64,000 bases of DNA from NCBI GenBank assembly GCA_021018815.1, contig JAITYX010000138.1, positions 124,001 through 188,000 of the forward strand, in the 5' to 3' direction. Position 1 is the stretch's first letter. Every line of letters starts with the position of its first letter. This DNA comes from Talinum fruticosum. Taxonomy: Eukaryota; Streptophyta; Magnoliopsida; Caryophyllales; Talinaceae. Positions 40,931 to 53,659 of this stretch are shown here, one piece after another. Both the position numbers and the translations under genes were made by a program. The notes under the pieces were generated by a model, which was not told the origin of the DNA, did no database searches, and saw only the letters and a program-made list of their open reading frames with translations.

Positions 40931-42673
40931 TACCTGCAAAAGAAAACAAACAAACCCTTCCCGCTTGCTCTAACAAATCCCAGTAAGAATAGTTCTTACT
41001 GAGTTAGATTTTGAGGAAGGGTTTTTTCGAACCCAAATTTGAATAATTTTTTGAAGGGTTTGATTATGAGTCTTCCTTTTTGAAAACCGAGTTTCGGGTT
41101 TGTTAAAATCTTTTCTTTTGTAAAAAGTCCGAGCAGACTTCTCTTGATAAACCTTTCTAAGCATTATTCTCTCTCTCACTGTATGAGTTGAACTGGACTC
41201 AAAATAATTGAAATTTTTTTCCAGAATCCTTCTTCAAAGGACCTTTATAGGAGTTACCCTCCTTTTCGAATTAAAACCCAAACCTTCTTTTCGAAAAGAA
41301 ACACACTGAGAACCAAGAAGGAGATCAAGGTTTTCCTGACCTTGAGTGAGTTTTAAAATGTTAGTTAGTCTCAAATAGCTTTGAACCGAGTCTCAATTTT
41401 TGTAGATCATTTTTCAGAAAATTATTCTCGGTTTCAAGATACGCATGTTTTTCTTTTAAGAGGGAAGAATTAGAGTTGGACTTTTCCTCTAAAGAAAAAA
41501 TGTACTTTGCAAGATAAATATTAGAAAACGTAAGATAGTAATTGATTACCTCTTTAGGATAATTTTCCTCAACATCGGATGAGTCTTGTTCGATTCGGTT
41601 TCTATGTCCGAGTTAGTCATTGCTATAAGATAGTTGGACTCATCTTCACGTATGCGAGTCAGGTGAGTTTTCTTCTTCTTCTAACTCATCCTTACTATAA
41701 GTGATGGTCTTCTTCTTTCCATAATCTCTCTTCCTTTTTAGACAATATTTGATGGCGTGTTCCTTGCTACCATACTCAAAACACCCGGAATAATTAGTAG
41801 AAAAAGAAATAAGAGGATGAGAGAGTTTACCGTTTCTTTCTCGTATGAGGACCTCGGATTTAGGCTTCTTTTTCAATATCTGTTGCTTCATCATCTTCTC
41901 GAAGCCTTTTGTAATTTGCTCTATTGGGTCTTCTTATGAGTTGGAACTACTTGAACTTTGTTTAGGTTCTTCCGAGGCTTTTAATGTAATGTTCGTTCTT
42001 AGGCTATCCTCGGAATCCTCCTCTTGGAGATGTAGCTCATGGGTCGAAGTTTTCCTATGAGCTCATCTAACTTCGCTTCTTGAGGTCCTGTACTTCTTCT
42101 ATTTCAGTCACCTTTGAACCCCATTTCTTCTTTGGTAGGCTCCTCGAAGTTTTCTAACAACTTCTTCATTAGGCATATTTTTACCAAGAGATTTGAGATT
42201 ATTAACAATCTCTATGAATTGGATATACATCTCGGCGATGCTCTCAACTTCTTCCATTTTGAATAACTCATACTTGTGGAGGTATTGGCTGATCTTAGTT
42301 TGTCTCACTTGGCTTGTTCCTTCATATGTTGTCACTAAGGTGTCCCACATGTTCTTAGCTATGTTATAAGCCGAGACTCTACGGTACTCCGAAGCATATA
42401 TGGCACATAGAAGGATGTTAATAGCTCTAAAGTTCATCATGTACCTTTCCTTCTCTTCAATGGTGTATTCTGACTTTACTTTTGCCACTGTTTGGTCACC
42501 TTCTTGTTTTATGGGAATATAGTTTCCCTCGGTGATGACCTTCCACACTTGCTCATCAAGACATTGGATGAGGAATTGCATCAACTTCTTCCAAACTGGA
42601 AAGCTTGAGCCTTTGAACTTGGGTGGCCTAAAAGGAATCTTCCTTCTTCGAATTCTCTAGTAGGATGAGCCAT
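40930..42673 (-). pseudogene. gag: SV5 gag
   Basis: Starts at ATG 42673 (MAHPTREF). After an early frame break the gag core is open for 158 codons (42584-42108: NIAKNMWDTLVTTYEGTSQV, KISQYLHKYELFKMEEVESI, LKSLGKNMPNEEVV). The knuckle (41894-41646) reads CFEYGSKEHAIKYC: the second Cys is Tyr. A basic linker with FSKRKTHNQT continues to about 40970 and ends near the protease boundary. This is the least damaged gag core in the window, but it is not intact. Confidence 0.82.
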
Positions 42674-42715
42674 GATCTTTAAACGTTTGGATTGTTAGAT
42701 CCTCTTGAAAGGCTA

Positions 42716-42728
42716 GGCTCTAATACCA
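42716..42728 (-). promoter_or_regulatory. SV5 primer-binding site (tRNA-iMet)
   Basis: Minus strand TGGTATTAGAGCC, two bases from the LTR; one C-to-T change from the initiator-Met complement. Confidence 0.85.
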
Positions 42729-42730
42729 AT

Positions 42731-44384
42731 TGAAGGTTCACTCTCGAAGAGGTTAAGTCACCCTAGAGGGGGTGAATAAAGTGATGGAAGATTTTAAATA
42801 AAAATCAAACTCTTTTTGCACACAACCGAATAAGAAGCCAATTCCGAGCCTAGATTGGACTCGGAAGACAATAACACATATATACGTGAAAACCCTCTTG
42901 AGGTAGAAAACCATGGACAGTGTTAATCTAGACACCAAGTCAAATCCACTAATTGAATCCTCAATTACAATGCATATGACTACCCATAATTGTTCCTAAA
43001 CAAATCTATTGCAATTTTTCCAGGCACGAATTTACCTTATCTAACTCGACCTAGTACTTTCAAGTTGAAGTTACCTTATCAACTTGGGATCCTCCAATTT
43101 TGCCCAAGGTTAGCAGTTCCCTTATCTAACCTAGTGCTTCCAAACTGAGGTAACCTTTACAGTTGAGGACAACTAAGTTGAGGTGACCTTTACAACTCGG
43201 TTAGAGAGAAAGAGTAGAAGAGTAGTAAGAATTACAATACAAGTGACTCGAAGAATACAACTCCGAATATTAGAATTACAATTTGGGAGTTGTATGCTAC
43301 AAAAGATGTCCAATATGGTCTCTCTTTTTCTTCCATTCGTCATTTGAAATCTTTTGCTAAGGCTTCTAGAAATAGTCTACCTTGAAGATATAGCCTTTGA
43401 GCCTCCAACGTGTTTCTATTGCAATTGTCTAAGTCAACTAGCCTTTATAACGAATAGTCCGAGTCACTCGGATTTCTAGACCACCTTGAAATAGCCGATG
43501 TGCCTTGGTCTTAGCTCCCAACAACTCTATTCCCAGCTTTTGTAAACTGGAAAAGCAGAAAGAAGAGACCGTTAGACTTAGAAATAAAATATTACCCAAA
43601 ATAGTAACAAACAAGGCTGTCAGTCCATTATGAGCTTTACCGGAAATTCCAACTTTTCATCCGGCGGTGCTTTAACGGTCGAAGCCTTTTGTATGTGGTT
43701 TTTATTCAAATAATGGACATTAGAAAAACCTGCAAAAACATTAAGTATAGTGGTTCTCAAAGTATAAATATACTTCGGTCCATAATTAGATAAGGATTAG
43801 TCTAAATAAAGCATTTAATTACTAATTACCTTAATCTATTAATCTGGAATAGTTCAAGTCCGATATTCAATATAATCAGATTCTAGATATGCCAAAACGC
43901 ACAAATAAATCATTCAATCTTAATGGCCACATGAGTTATTTAGACATTTTACAATTACGTATGATTAAACAAATAATAGCGTAAGTTTCCGGGTTAAAGC
44001 ATGATTCAAATAATTGAATCCCATATTAAACCATGATGTTTCCCATGATAAAATAGACATGTTAAATATGAGATATTGTAGGCAAACTAAATGTCCGAGT
44101 CCGACTGAGTAAGTTGGAATATGAGATCCGAGTAGGTCGATCTAACTTAGTCTGTCATAACTAACTCGGATTCTTCTTTCGAGTCTCGGACTTAGTCAAA
44201 TAATCTTAACATACTTAACTATGAGTTCAGTCAATAATAATTCATGTTGAAATAATAAGTCATAAAGCATATGACATAGTAAAATGAATTTCTTTAGGGA
44301 TTCTTCATTTTTGATCCTAAATTTAGATGAATGCATGAAATCAAAACATATTCAAGGGTTAGTCGAGTCATACCTAAGTCGTCG
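42731..44384 (-). repeat. SV5 5' LTR (1654 bp)
   Basis: Starts TGAAGG at 42731 and ends AAGTCGTCG at 44384 (expected CTTCA end altered), followed by TSD GATAT. It aligns with 38860-40505 throughout, with many substitutions, so the insertion is not recent. Confidence 0.9.
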
Positions 44385-44982
44385 GATATCATAGAGAACC
44401 TTGAGAACTTTGCTGTTTGGTTTCTCTTTGGTGGGGTAGAAATAAAAGAATGTTCTCATCAAGATGAAGCAAACAAGTCTTGCTTCGAGGTCATCAAAGT
44501 CATAGAAAAGTTCTTTCTCTACTTTGGAACCTCCTTGGAGTATCTGTCAAAGAATTCATTTACAACTTTATTGAATGGAATAGGGTTGGAGTTCAAGAAA
44601 AGGCACTTCATATTAAAGAGATTGTGCAAGAGAGAGAGATTGATGCGAATGGTTTTACCTTGAACAACCGAAGAGACTACATTATTTCTCACGAAACATG
44701 TTGGAATAGAACTTAGTGACGTGTTCCGGGTCGATATAGTCGCAGAAACACAAGTATTTGTAAGCACCTGTGTTGAGCATGGGCTTGATCTAAGAAAACT
44801 TGGTGGTAGAGAAGAATTTATCTTCTATGAAGTAATGTTTGGCCACGATGAGCTTTTGGTTATCGTAGGCAAGGGCTTTTCCCTTGGAAGAATCCTTTTG
44901 AGGATTTTCGGAGCGAGTGGATTTGGTTCTGACCTTCTTGGTGGGTGAACCTCCTTCCATGGCACTTCCTCTCTTAGGGCAT
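44385..44982 (-). pseudogene. SV4 ORF3, N-terminal part
   Basis: ATG at 44982, out of frame with the following MEGGSPTKKVRTKSTRSE (basic, Ser-rich). Then KGKALAYDNQKL and the conserved EDKFFSTTKFSW and GAYKYLCF segments, ending at the SV5 insertion near LNPKSK-like sequence. Order and wording match SV2 ORF3 best. Confidence 0.7.
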
Positions 44983-45136
44983 GGTTGAGAGAGAATGACA
45001 GAGATTGAGAGTAAGAAAGTGAAAAGAGTAGATGAATGAGAGTGAGAGTGAAGAATTAAATTTCGAGTACGAGAGTGAAGAGAGAAAGAGTGAGATCAAG
45101 AAATAGCAAAGTGATCGAATGAGAATGAAAGGGTGC

Positions 45137-45240
45137 TATTTATAGAGCAAGATCATTCATTAAGGAAAAGCCTTTCCGACTAAGCCCTCAAAGTAACGGT
45201 TAGCGAGACCGTTGAGTATTCCAGTGAGTAACGGCTATCT
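45137..45240 (-). promoter_or_regulatory. Putative internal promoter of SV4 ORF3
   Basis: Minus-strand TATAAATA (45137-45144), 155 bp before the ORF3 ATG. AACGG-type sites lie at 45195-45199, 45209-45213 and 45230-45234, i.e. upstream in the sense direction. Same design as in SV2, SV3 and SV6. Confidence 0.55.
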
Positions 45241-45569
45241 TGAAACAGACTTCTCTCTAATGGCTAGTTTGTAGACTGTTCGCTCGCCGGGGAGAGAAAA
45301 GGAGATTTTTGAAAACTTTTCCAAGATTCTCTATTAATCAAGAGATGATCACAGAATTTTGATGTCCATTTTCTCATAAAATGAGTATGACTCGGTGATG
45401 TGTATGAGTGACTCAGAACACACTCCGAAAATTAATAACTCATAGCTCAATTTTATTTTAGTTCAACTGATCCATTTCTTATTCACTCAGAACATATAAC
45501 CATCAATCAAATTCACAATAACTTATGCAAGAAATCAAATAATCATGCAATCAACATGCCAAGTTATTT

Positions 45570-46280
45570 CCTAATAAAGGAAACCTCATCTTCACCAAGA
45601 GGTTTTGTGAAAATATTAGCTAATTGAAATTTGGCAGGAATAAACTCAAGTTTAATATATCTACTTTCCCAGAATGGTCTCTTAAAAAATAATATCTGAC
45701 CTCAATGTGTTTTGTTTTAGAGTGCTTGAACTGGATTCTTGGTGATGCTCGCTGGCACTTTGATTATTAGATTTGATTAAGATTGATGTGAATGATAGTA
45801 TAAGATCCTTCACATGTTGCTCGATCCAGAGAATCCGAGCACATCAAGCTCCAATATATGTACTCAGCTTCAGCAGTTGATAGAGCTACTAAGTTATGTT
45901 TCTTTGAATGCCAGGAGATAAGTGATTGACCTAGAAATTGGCATGCTCCTGATGTGCTCTTTCTATCAACTTTATATCCATCATAGTCAACATTTGAGTA
46001 TCCAAGTGAGAGTTAGATCTTAGCCTTTTGAATACCAGAGACCAAGTGTCCGAGTTCCTGTAAGATATCTAAAAATTCTCTTCACCATAGTGAGATGTGA
46101 TTCCTTAAGGTTAGCTTGAAATCATGCACAAAGGCGGACACTCGAACAGGATATCTACCCTACTAGATGTAAGATAAAGTAGAGATCCAATCACACCTCT
46201 ATAGAGTTTCGATCTACGACTTTACCTTTCTAATTTGAGTCCAATTTAGTACTACTACTCATTGGTGTTGCTGCATGCTT
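45570..46280 (-). pseudogene. pol: SV4 RNase H
   Basis: Copia RNase H, readable in pieces on the minus strand: MSSSTKLDS at about 46260, the YLTSS region near 46180, the D-Y-D-G region near 45985, and the STAEAEYI-type segment near 45870. The site that reads CGG in SV3 and CGAG in SV6 reads TAG here (46065-46075). No long frame. Confidence 0.75.
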
Positions 46281-47200
46281 CACATCTTATAACTTATACT
46301 TCTTCAATAATTCATTGGTGTGTTTTGATTGATGAACATAGATGCCATCCTTCTCTTGCTTGATTTGCGGTTCAAGGAAAACATTGAGTTCTCCCATCTT
46401 GCTCATTTGGAACTCCTGTCTTATTAACTCGAGAAAACTCTTGGCATAGAGTTTCATTAGTAGCTCCAAATATAATGTCATCAACATAAATCGAATGATA
46501 AGAAAATCATTCCCCTTGACTTTTATGAAAAGAGTTTTGTCAATCTGACCTCTTTTGAAATCATTATCAACCAAGAAACTTCTTATTCTTTCATACCAAG
46601 CTCTAGGAGCTTATTTAAGACCATATAAAGTCTTTTGCAGCTTGAAAACATGAATCGAAATTATGAGTTTTTAAACCCAAGGGGTTGCTTAACATAAACT
46701 TATTCTTGAATGTAACCATAGAGAAAAGCACATTTGACATCCATTTGATAAAGCTTGATGTTCATGCTAGATGCAAATGTTAAGAAAATTCTGATTGCCT
46801 CAATCCTAGCAACAAGTGCAAAGGTTTCCCCACAATCAATTACCTCTTCTTGGTTATACCCATGAGCAACTAGTTTGGCCTTATTTCTTACTAGCAACCC
46901 TTCCTCATCTAGTTTGTTCTTGAAAGCCCATTTGGTTCCTATGACTTGGTGGTCGGAAGGTCGTTTGGTCGAGTCCGGACTTGGTTTCTTTCAAATTGAC
47001 TTAATTCTTCTTTCATGGCCTCTACCCGTTTAGGTTCAAGGAGGGCTTCTAGAATATTTTTAGGTTCAATTAATGAGATGAATGCTGAAAATGCACATAG
47101 AGTTTACAAAGAAGAATGAGTTGTTACCCCATCGTTGATATCGAAATGATGTTCTCGGGTGGGTGATTGGATGCAAATTATAAAAGCTTTACCTATCCTT
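46281..47200 (-). pseudogene. pol: SV4 reverse transcriptase
   Basis: RVT_2 pieces: [20 protein letters not shown] and [17 protein letters not shown] (46897-46700), then FKRGQIDKTLFIKVKGNDFL and LLIRQEFQMSKMGELN-like sequence (46574-46287). The DNA for the YVDD box lies at about 46475-46490 but is read out of frame in the open frame there. So the catalytic segment survives at DNA level, unlike in SV2 and SV3. Confidence 0.8.
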
Positions 47201-48440
47201 TGATTTATGGTTGAATGGTCTGATCTTTAGTTGGTTCCTCTTGTTGAACTTCTTCATTAGCTTGTCCTTCGACAGTCTAAACTGGTTCCGAAGCTTACTC
47301 ATTCCGAGTTATCTTCGTTCCTTTGTTTTGGTTCATTCCGAGCTCAACTTTTGCTATGTCATCTTTATCTCGGTTCAGCTTGAGGTCTTAGAAAGTAGAT
47401 TCACTTGTGCTGCCATGATCAATTTTATCAAAGACAATGTGGATATTTTCTTCCACTTTGTCAGCTTCTTTTATTAAAGATTCTATAAGCCTTACTATGC
47501 AATGAGTAACCCAAAAATACCTTCATCCGACCTTGCATCAAATTTGGTCGGATGTTCCTTACCATTGTTATGCATAAAACATTTACATTCGAATGGTTTG
47601 AAGTACGAAATGTTGGGCTTCTTTCCTTTGTACAGCTTCATAGGGTGTCTTCTTCAGAATGGGTCTTACGAGGCATCTATTCAATGTGTAATTTGTTGTG
47701 TTGATAGCCTTAACCCGTAAATAGTAAGGTAGATCATTTTCAATCATCATTGTCCCGCCTATTTCTTTAAGTACTATGTTCTTTTTCTCCACTACTCTAT
47801 TCTCGTTGAGGAGTTTTTGGTGTTGAGAAGTTGTGGGAGATACCATTCTTGTCATAGAAGTCTACAAATTCCGAGTAATCGAACTCCTTCCCATGGTCGG
47901 TTCGAATTCTTCCGATCCGAGTCTCGTACTCTACTTGTGTTTTGTTACGGATCTTAGTGAACTCTTTGAACACTTCATTTTTGTTCTTTAGAAAACACAC
48001 CCAGGTAAATCGTAAGTAATCGTCTACAATGACAAGTACATATGATTTACCTTCTAAGTTTTTGACAGGAATTTCACCACGTAAATCCATATGAATCAAT
48101 TCAAGCACTTTGGATGTGGATATTATCTTGAGTGGCTTAAAAGGTGATCTTACATGCTTTCCTTTTGTGCGTGCCTCACAAACTTTATCTTTCGTAAATG
48201 CACAATTAAGTAAACCTCTAACTAATCCATGAGATGCAAGCTTCTAAATGGTATGCATGTCGATATGACCTAGTCTACGATGCCATGTCTATGAATCATC
48301 ATTCGGAGAAGCTTTTAAGCATTATAAATGTTGACTACAATCCGAAAGATGAATAACGTAAGTGTTACCCGACCTCGGACTCGACAACTTTATCTCTTTA
48401 GTGATCTGCATCAAAGATGAAGTAGTTAGTTTGAGTGAAT
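47201..48440 (-). pseudogene. pol: SV4 integrase and linker
   Basis: rve core open at 48108-47797: LELIHMDLRGEIPVKNLEGK, VIVDDYLRFTWVCFLKNKNE, IGRIRTDHGKEFDYSEF, supplying both Asp residues of the DDE triad. The Glu segment follows in another frame (VEKKNIVLKEIGGTMMIEND, 47790-47730). Pre-integrase HHCC sequence lies at about 48300-48140. The acidic linker to RT is at 47480-47200. Confidence 0.82.
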
Positions 48441-48690
48441 CTTACCTCTTGACCTTTGTCACATAATTGAGAGATGCTTAGAAGGTTGTATTTGAGCCCT
48501 TTGACAAGGTAGACTGGACTGACCGAATTGTCTCCCGACCAATTCTTCCAATTTCAACTATCATGCCTTTGCTATTATCTCCAAATGTGACTTTTCCTCC
48601 TTTTATTTCTTCTAATTCCGAGAAGAGTCTTGAGTCCCTAGACATATGGCATGAGCATCCACTGTCTAAATACCAATGACCCTTTTGTTT
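48441..48690 (-). pseudogene. pol: SV4 protease
   Basis: Near 48650 the minus strand reads HWYLDSGCSCHM: the catalytic D-S-G is kept, and the usual Arg after GCS is Cys. Then GGKVTFGDN-like and ISQLCDKGQEVRFT-like segments in more than one frame. Confidence 0.75.
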
Positions 48691-50414
48691 CGAGTGACTC
48701 GCAAAACAGAAGCAAACTAACTCTTCTCACTTCCTCTTACAAGCGCAGTAACTATTTTTACTATGGTTCTTTTCTAAGCAAGAGCACTTTTGGGAACCCA
48801 AATTTTAATAATTTTGGGTTTGCTCTGATTCCGAGTCTTCTTTCTAGATAACTAACTCTGTGTCTCTTATCTTTGAAAACTTCTCTTTTGTAAATAGGTT
48901 GAGAACGCTTTTTCATGAAAATTGGTATGGGCTCAGTCCCTTCTCCTTATGAATGAGTGGGACCATGCTCATCCTTCCCGAACTTAATAGTTTTGGAATT
49001 AGTTTTGAAAAGATTGTTATAGGAATTATCTTTCTCTTGAGCATTATAACCAAGACCTTCTTTTCTAAATGATACACACTAAGGGCCAAGTAATAAATCA
49101 AGGTTTTTCTGACCTTGAGTGAGTTTTAAAACCAACTCTTGAGACTCATTGAGCTTTAATTTTAGTTGCTCATTCTCTGTTTTGAGGCACTCGGACTCGG
49201 TCTCAATATCTTGAGTACTCGGTCTCTAGTACTTTCGGATTTTATCTCAAATTTTCTGATTCCTTTTTCAAAATGATACTCTTAGCATTAAGCGAGTCTA
49301 GTTTCTCTTTGAATTTAGAAGATTCAGAATTGGACTTTTCTTCCAAAGTAAAAATGTATATAGCAAGATCAACCTTAATAACTTAAGCAAACATTTTATT
49401 ACCTTCTTTTGAGTCATCATCACTCCAAGTAGCCACCATAGCTTTTTTCTTCTTTCTGTCCTTCTTTCTTTTTGGACAGTCCTTGACTATGTGATCCTTG
49501 CTGCCACACTCAAAATAGCCATAGTTCTTAGTTAAAGACAAATTAGAAGAGGATGACTATTTACCTTTCTTGTCTTTCTTGTAGAACTCCTGCTTTGGCT
49601 TCTTTTGCCACTTTCTTTATTTCATCATCTTCTTAAAGTCTCGAGCAATAAGTTCCATGGGATCTTCTTCGGAATCCGAGGAGCTCGGACTTTGATGTCT
49701 TTCTTCAGAGGCCTTGAGTGCAATGTTTTTTTTTTTCGTGCTGACCTCAACTTCTTCTTTTTCTAAGTGTAGCTCATAAGTGAGTAGCTTGCCAATGAGC
49801 CCATCCGGCTTCAAGTTAGAGAGATCTTGAGCTTCTTCTATTACTGTCACCTTAGGACCCCATCTTTTCTTGGATAGACTCTTTAGGATTTTTCTCATAA
49901 CTTCTTCATGAGTCATCTTCTTCACAAAAACTTGAGATTCTTGACAATCTCAGTGAAGTGGATGTGCAATTGAGTGATGTTCTCATTAGGCTCCATTTTG
50001 AGCATCTTGTACTTGTGAATGAACAGACTTATCTTTCCTAGCTTTAGTTGGATGGTTCCTTCATAAGTGTTGAACAATGTATTTCATACTTCTTTAGTTG
50101 TGTCACATGCAGATAGTATGTTGTATTCTTCCGAGATGATTGTGCACATCAAAGTGTTCATGGCCTTGAAGTTCTTCATGTACTTCTCATTCTCTTCGAT
50201 GGTGAACTCGGACTTCACCTTGGGCACATGTGTTGTTCCTTCTATCTTCATGGGAGTGTAGTCACCATTATAGATGATGTTCTAGATCTCCTTATCACGA
50301 GTCCTGGATAAAGCACTCCATCATCTTCTTCCAATGTGCGAAGTTTAAACCCTTAAACTTGGGTGGGCTGGTGAACGATTTTCCTTCATCGAACTCTCCA
50401 TTGTTCCGAGCCGT
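48691..50414 (-). pseudogene. gag: SV4 gag, start codon lost
   Basis: The position equivalent to the ATG of sister copies reads ACG (50414-50412), then GCTCGGAACAATGG. The core has frame breaks; the segment MRKILKSLSKKRWGPKVTVI then DLSNLKPDGLIGKLL and KASEERHQ is open at 49925-49617. The knuckle (about 49500) has the first Cys changed to Tyr. The long Lys/Ser/Glu linker runs to the protease. The CA1-free homologue of the CA1 insertion site lies at about 48735-48745. Confidence 0.78.
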
Positions 50415-50457
50415 CGATCTTTAGACCTTCGATTTGTCGGATCCGTTGCAAAGGCTA

Positions 50458-50470
50458 GGCTCTAATACCA
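50458..50470 (-). promoter_or_regulatory. SV4 primer-binding site (tRNA-iMet)
   Basis: Minus strand TGGTATTAGAGCC, two bases from the LTR end; identical to the SV5 site. Confidence 0.85.
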
Positions 50471-51955
50471 ATTAAAGGTTTCCTCTTGGAGAGGCTAAGT
50501 CACCCTAAAGGGGAGGAATAGGGTGATAGATGATTTTTGTGGATTAACAAAGAATTATGCACAGCAATGACTTAGAAAATAATTCTAAGCCTAGATTGGA
50601 CTCGAAACAAACAAGACAAAAAAATTTCATGGAAACCCTCCTAGGGAAGAAAACCACGGACAGTACTAATGCAAGCACCAAGTCAAATCCACTATTTTGA
50701 ATCAACAAAATACAAGGATCGACCCCTTACAGAATTACTCCCTTAGACAATTCAATGATAAGTTTTTCCCAAACTCATAAATTCCTTTATCCGATCTAGT
50801 ACTTCCGAATTGAGGTAACCTTTATAGCTAGGGGATAACCGAGCTGAGTTAACCCTTACAGCTCGATCAAGGGACTTTACAGAGAAACGAAAATGTAGGA
50901 CTGATTACAAGACTTTTCTCTTTACAACTCATAAAGTAAGAACTTAAGAAGTACAGTTGTAAACGCTAGAAGATTGAGTGAGCGAGAATATGTTTAGTTC
51001 CAAAATCTTCAAGTCTTGTACAAAGGCTTATATTTATATTCAACAGGGCATAGTAGTCTGTTGAGACTGGTTCTAGACTTGAGAGCTTCACTAGCTGTTA
51101 TAACGGTTAGTCTTAGTCACTCGAAAAGGAGTTGTTGCAAAATGAACTTTGTTCTTTGGTCCTTGGCTCCAAAAGTAGTCCATCCCACTAGTGGTGACTG
51201 AAATCGGGGTGGAAACAACCATTAGACTCAAAGTTGAAGTTTACCGGATTTGATAGCAAACAACCCTTACACATTGTCCGAGCCTTGTCCGGAAATGAAG
51301 TTTTTCTGTTTGTTGTCGTTTAACGCTAGAAAGCCGGTTGCTTTTGATTTTCAAAATAAGGTTAAAATACATTAATCAACCTACAAAAGCAAATCAAAGT
51401 TTTACTAAAGTATAAAAATACTTTGGTCCAAGATTAGGCAAATATAACAATTAATTCATGATAATGAAGTGCTTAATAATCCTTAGCCTGAAGGAGTGGA
51501 ATTTTCCGAGTGTCATATTCAATAAGTTAAAATTTCATCTTGAGTCGAGTCCTTTAAATGATTAAGTTATTAAGATTGAATAAGCGAAATGCATAGACTT
51601 GATCGGTTAAATAATTTCATACAATAAACTGACTTTGTAAGACCCGTAATTTTGGGGTTAGGTGGTCTTACGAGCTAGAGCTAATTATTTAGCCTTGGTT
51701 AAATGGAGTAGGTCGAGAGACCAAGTTATATGTGGTTAGATACTCGTAAATTAATTTGAGCGAGTTATTATTAGTTCGCGTAACTCTTATTGGTGAAGCG
51801 TCTTAATTCGGTTTTCGAGTGTTTGCCCGAACCAGCTACGTATTAATCGGAGACCGCATATGTTACACACATGGGTTTAATTATATTGAGGATGAAAAAA
51901 AAAAAAAGAAAAAGGGGAAAGGGATAAGTGTTGATTAAGCGAGTGCTGGCTACAC

Positions 51956-52380
51956 CTAATGAGAGCCACCGAAAAAAAAGGGAAAGAGAGGAGCGAGAGG
52001 AAAAAGGAAAGAAGGGAGGGGGAGACCGAACGGACCGAGAAACGGGAGAGAGAGAGACCGAGACGGCGAGCGAGACCGAGACCGAGACGGCGAGCAAGAG
52101 TGAAGGCGAGGAAGAGAGGCCGGAGACCGGCGCTCGAACGGCGAGCGATGGTGAAGCGGCCAGCGAGCGAGAGGAAACGACCGAGCCGAAGGAGGGCGGA
52201 ACCGAGGCCGGGAAAGAGAAGCGAACGCGAGGGCTGAGGAAGCGATCGATGAGCGCGGGATAGCGATCGGCGACGGTGTCCGGCGTAGAGGAGGGCGGCG
52301 GAATCCGAGGCTAGCAGCAGGGAAAGGGAACGAAAGGTGGAAGGGAAGCAGGGGAGCCTGAATCTCAACGAAACCACAAA
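51956..52380. repeat. Purine-rich, GC-rich low-complexity block in sL2
   Basis: Dominated by GAGCGAGA/GACCGAGA words and strand-asymmetric (purines on plus). Long open frames occur in several frames on both strands because stop codons are rare here; all encode Arg/Glu- or Arg/Ser/Leu-rich nonsense and are not genes. Confidence 0.75.
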
Positions 52381-52452
52381 CTGCAATCCTTGAATCGAGG
52401 TGGGTAGTCCTATACTCTAAACTATTAGTACTTTCGAAACCCAACTGAATTT

Positions 52453-52643
52453 ATCGTGATTGTGAAATGTAATCATGAATGTGGAATATGTATGCTATTG
52501 AGCGAGTTCGGTAGTTGCTTGAAAGTGGAATTAGGAGTCTTGAGGAGTTATCGTGATTGTTGAATATGATTGTGAATGTTGAACATGTATGACATTGAAC
52601 GAGTTTAGTAGTTGATGAAAGTGGAATTAGGAGTCTTGAAGAG
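52453..52643. repeat. Tandem duplication in sL2, about 96-bp unit, two copies
   Basis: 52453-52548 and 52550-52643 both run ATCGTGATTGT...GTGGAATTAGGAGTCTTGA. Their differences include TTCGGTAG against TTTAGTAG. Confidence 0.8.
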
Positions 52644-53659
52644 AATTGGTAGTTGTTTAGGCCTAAATTGAAAATCGGGAATTCGGACGAGTTAGGCTGC
52701 TTGAGTATAGTGAGTTGTATCGAGAATTCAGTCAGTTGGGAATGAGCACGTTATGGTTTGGGTATAAGTTATGAATTAATATTTCAGATTGAGCCTTAGA
52801 GATTTCTTGAACTTGCGATACTGAGAGCTAATTACGAATATTGGGTAATGATGGGTCCAAGTATAAAGAGGAGTATGAATTCATATTAAGTGATGTGTAA
52901 GCTGGTACAATTAAGTGAGTAATGGGTGATTGTGAGATTAATTGAGTTCGAAAAGTAAATAAATCCTCGAGGTTGATCCGAGTGTAAAAATAAGCAAAGC
53001 TAACGAAACCGAATAATGAAAAGTGATTAAGAGTTACATAACTAAGGACGGACGAGCAAGAGTTAAGTAATGAGTTCGAGACATACAACGGGAATTTGAG
53101 ACAGGGAATGGTAAGGTTAAGTTGGGGAATTAGAGTAAAGACAGGGAGTTGAGAAGTTGAGACATAAGCAAACGAAGTGAGTTCACCGAGTAGAGACATA
53201 GAATGAGGAATTTAAACAAAGACGGAGAGTGTGAGAAGTTGGGGCGCTGAATCGGGTGATGTCCGCTTGTGGTTATTGTGGCTCGGAAAATGGAAACTAA
53301 TCGTACTAGAGTGATGGATTGAGAAATGTATAGTTGGAAAGAGTTGACAATGATTGCTTGCATTGAATGGTGGTTATTCGTGCTATGTGATTTCTTCACG
53401 TGATGCTCAAAAGTAGTTTTGAAAGGCGTTTTGTATTTTACGTGAAATGATCCTTGAATGCAACTTCTTGTGAACTACCTTTCAAACGTGCATGTGTTTT
53501 AAAAAAGTGAATCTTGTTTGAGAAAGTGAATCGGATTTGAGAAAGTGAATTTAGAAGGGTGACAAGTGTGTCATGCCTTCTACGATGAGAAATTGATTGA
53601 GATCTTGGTTAGAAATCAAGTTTGATAAGTGATTGTGATCACTTCGATTGAACTGAATT

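Larger units (their letters stand above)
38860..44384 (-). mobile_element. SV5: gag-only, internally deleted Sirevirus-like element, 5525 bp
   Basis: Minus strand, with two LTRs of almost equal length (1646 and 1654 bp) and a perfect target duplication GATAT (38855-38859 and 44385-44389) inside SV4 ORF3. The internal region is only 2.2 kb: polypurine tract, about 400 bp of untranslated sequence, then gag and the primer site. Protease, integrase, RT, RNase H and ORF3 are absent. Its LTRs are longer and diverged from those of the other copies, so it forms a subfamily. It must have relied on proteins from full-length relatives. Confidence 0.92.

Noticed and set aside
51928..52444. Long overlapping open frames on both strands (up to 169 codons)
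   Set aside because: They lie in a purine-rich low-complexity block of a solo LTR; all frames are open because stop codons are rare, and the products are Arg/Glu- or Ser/Leu/Arg-rich without any domain.
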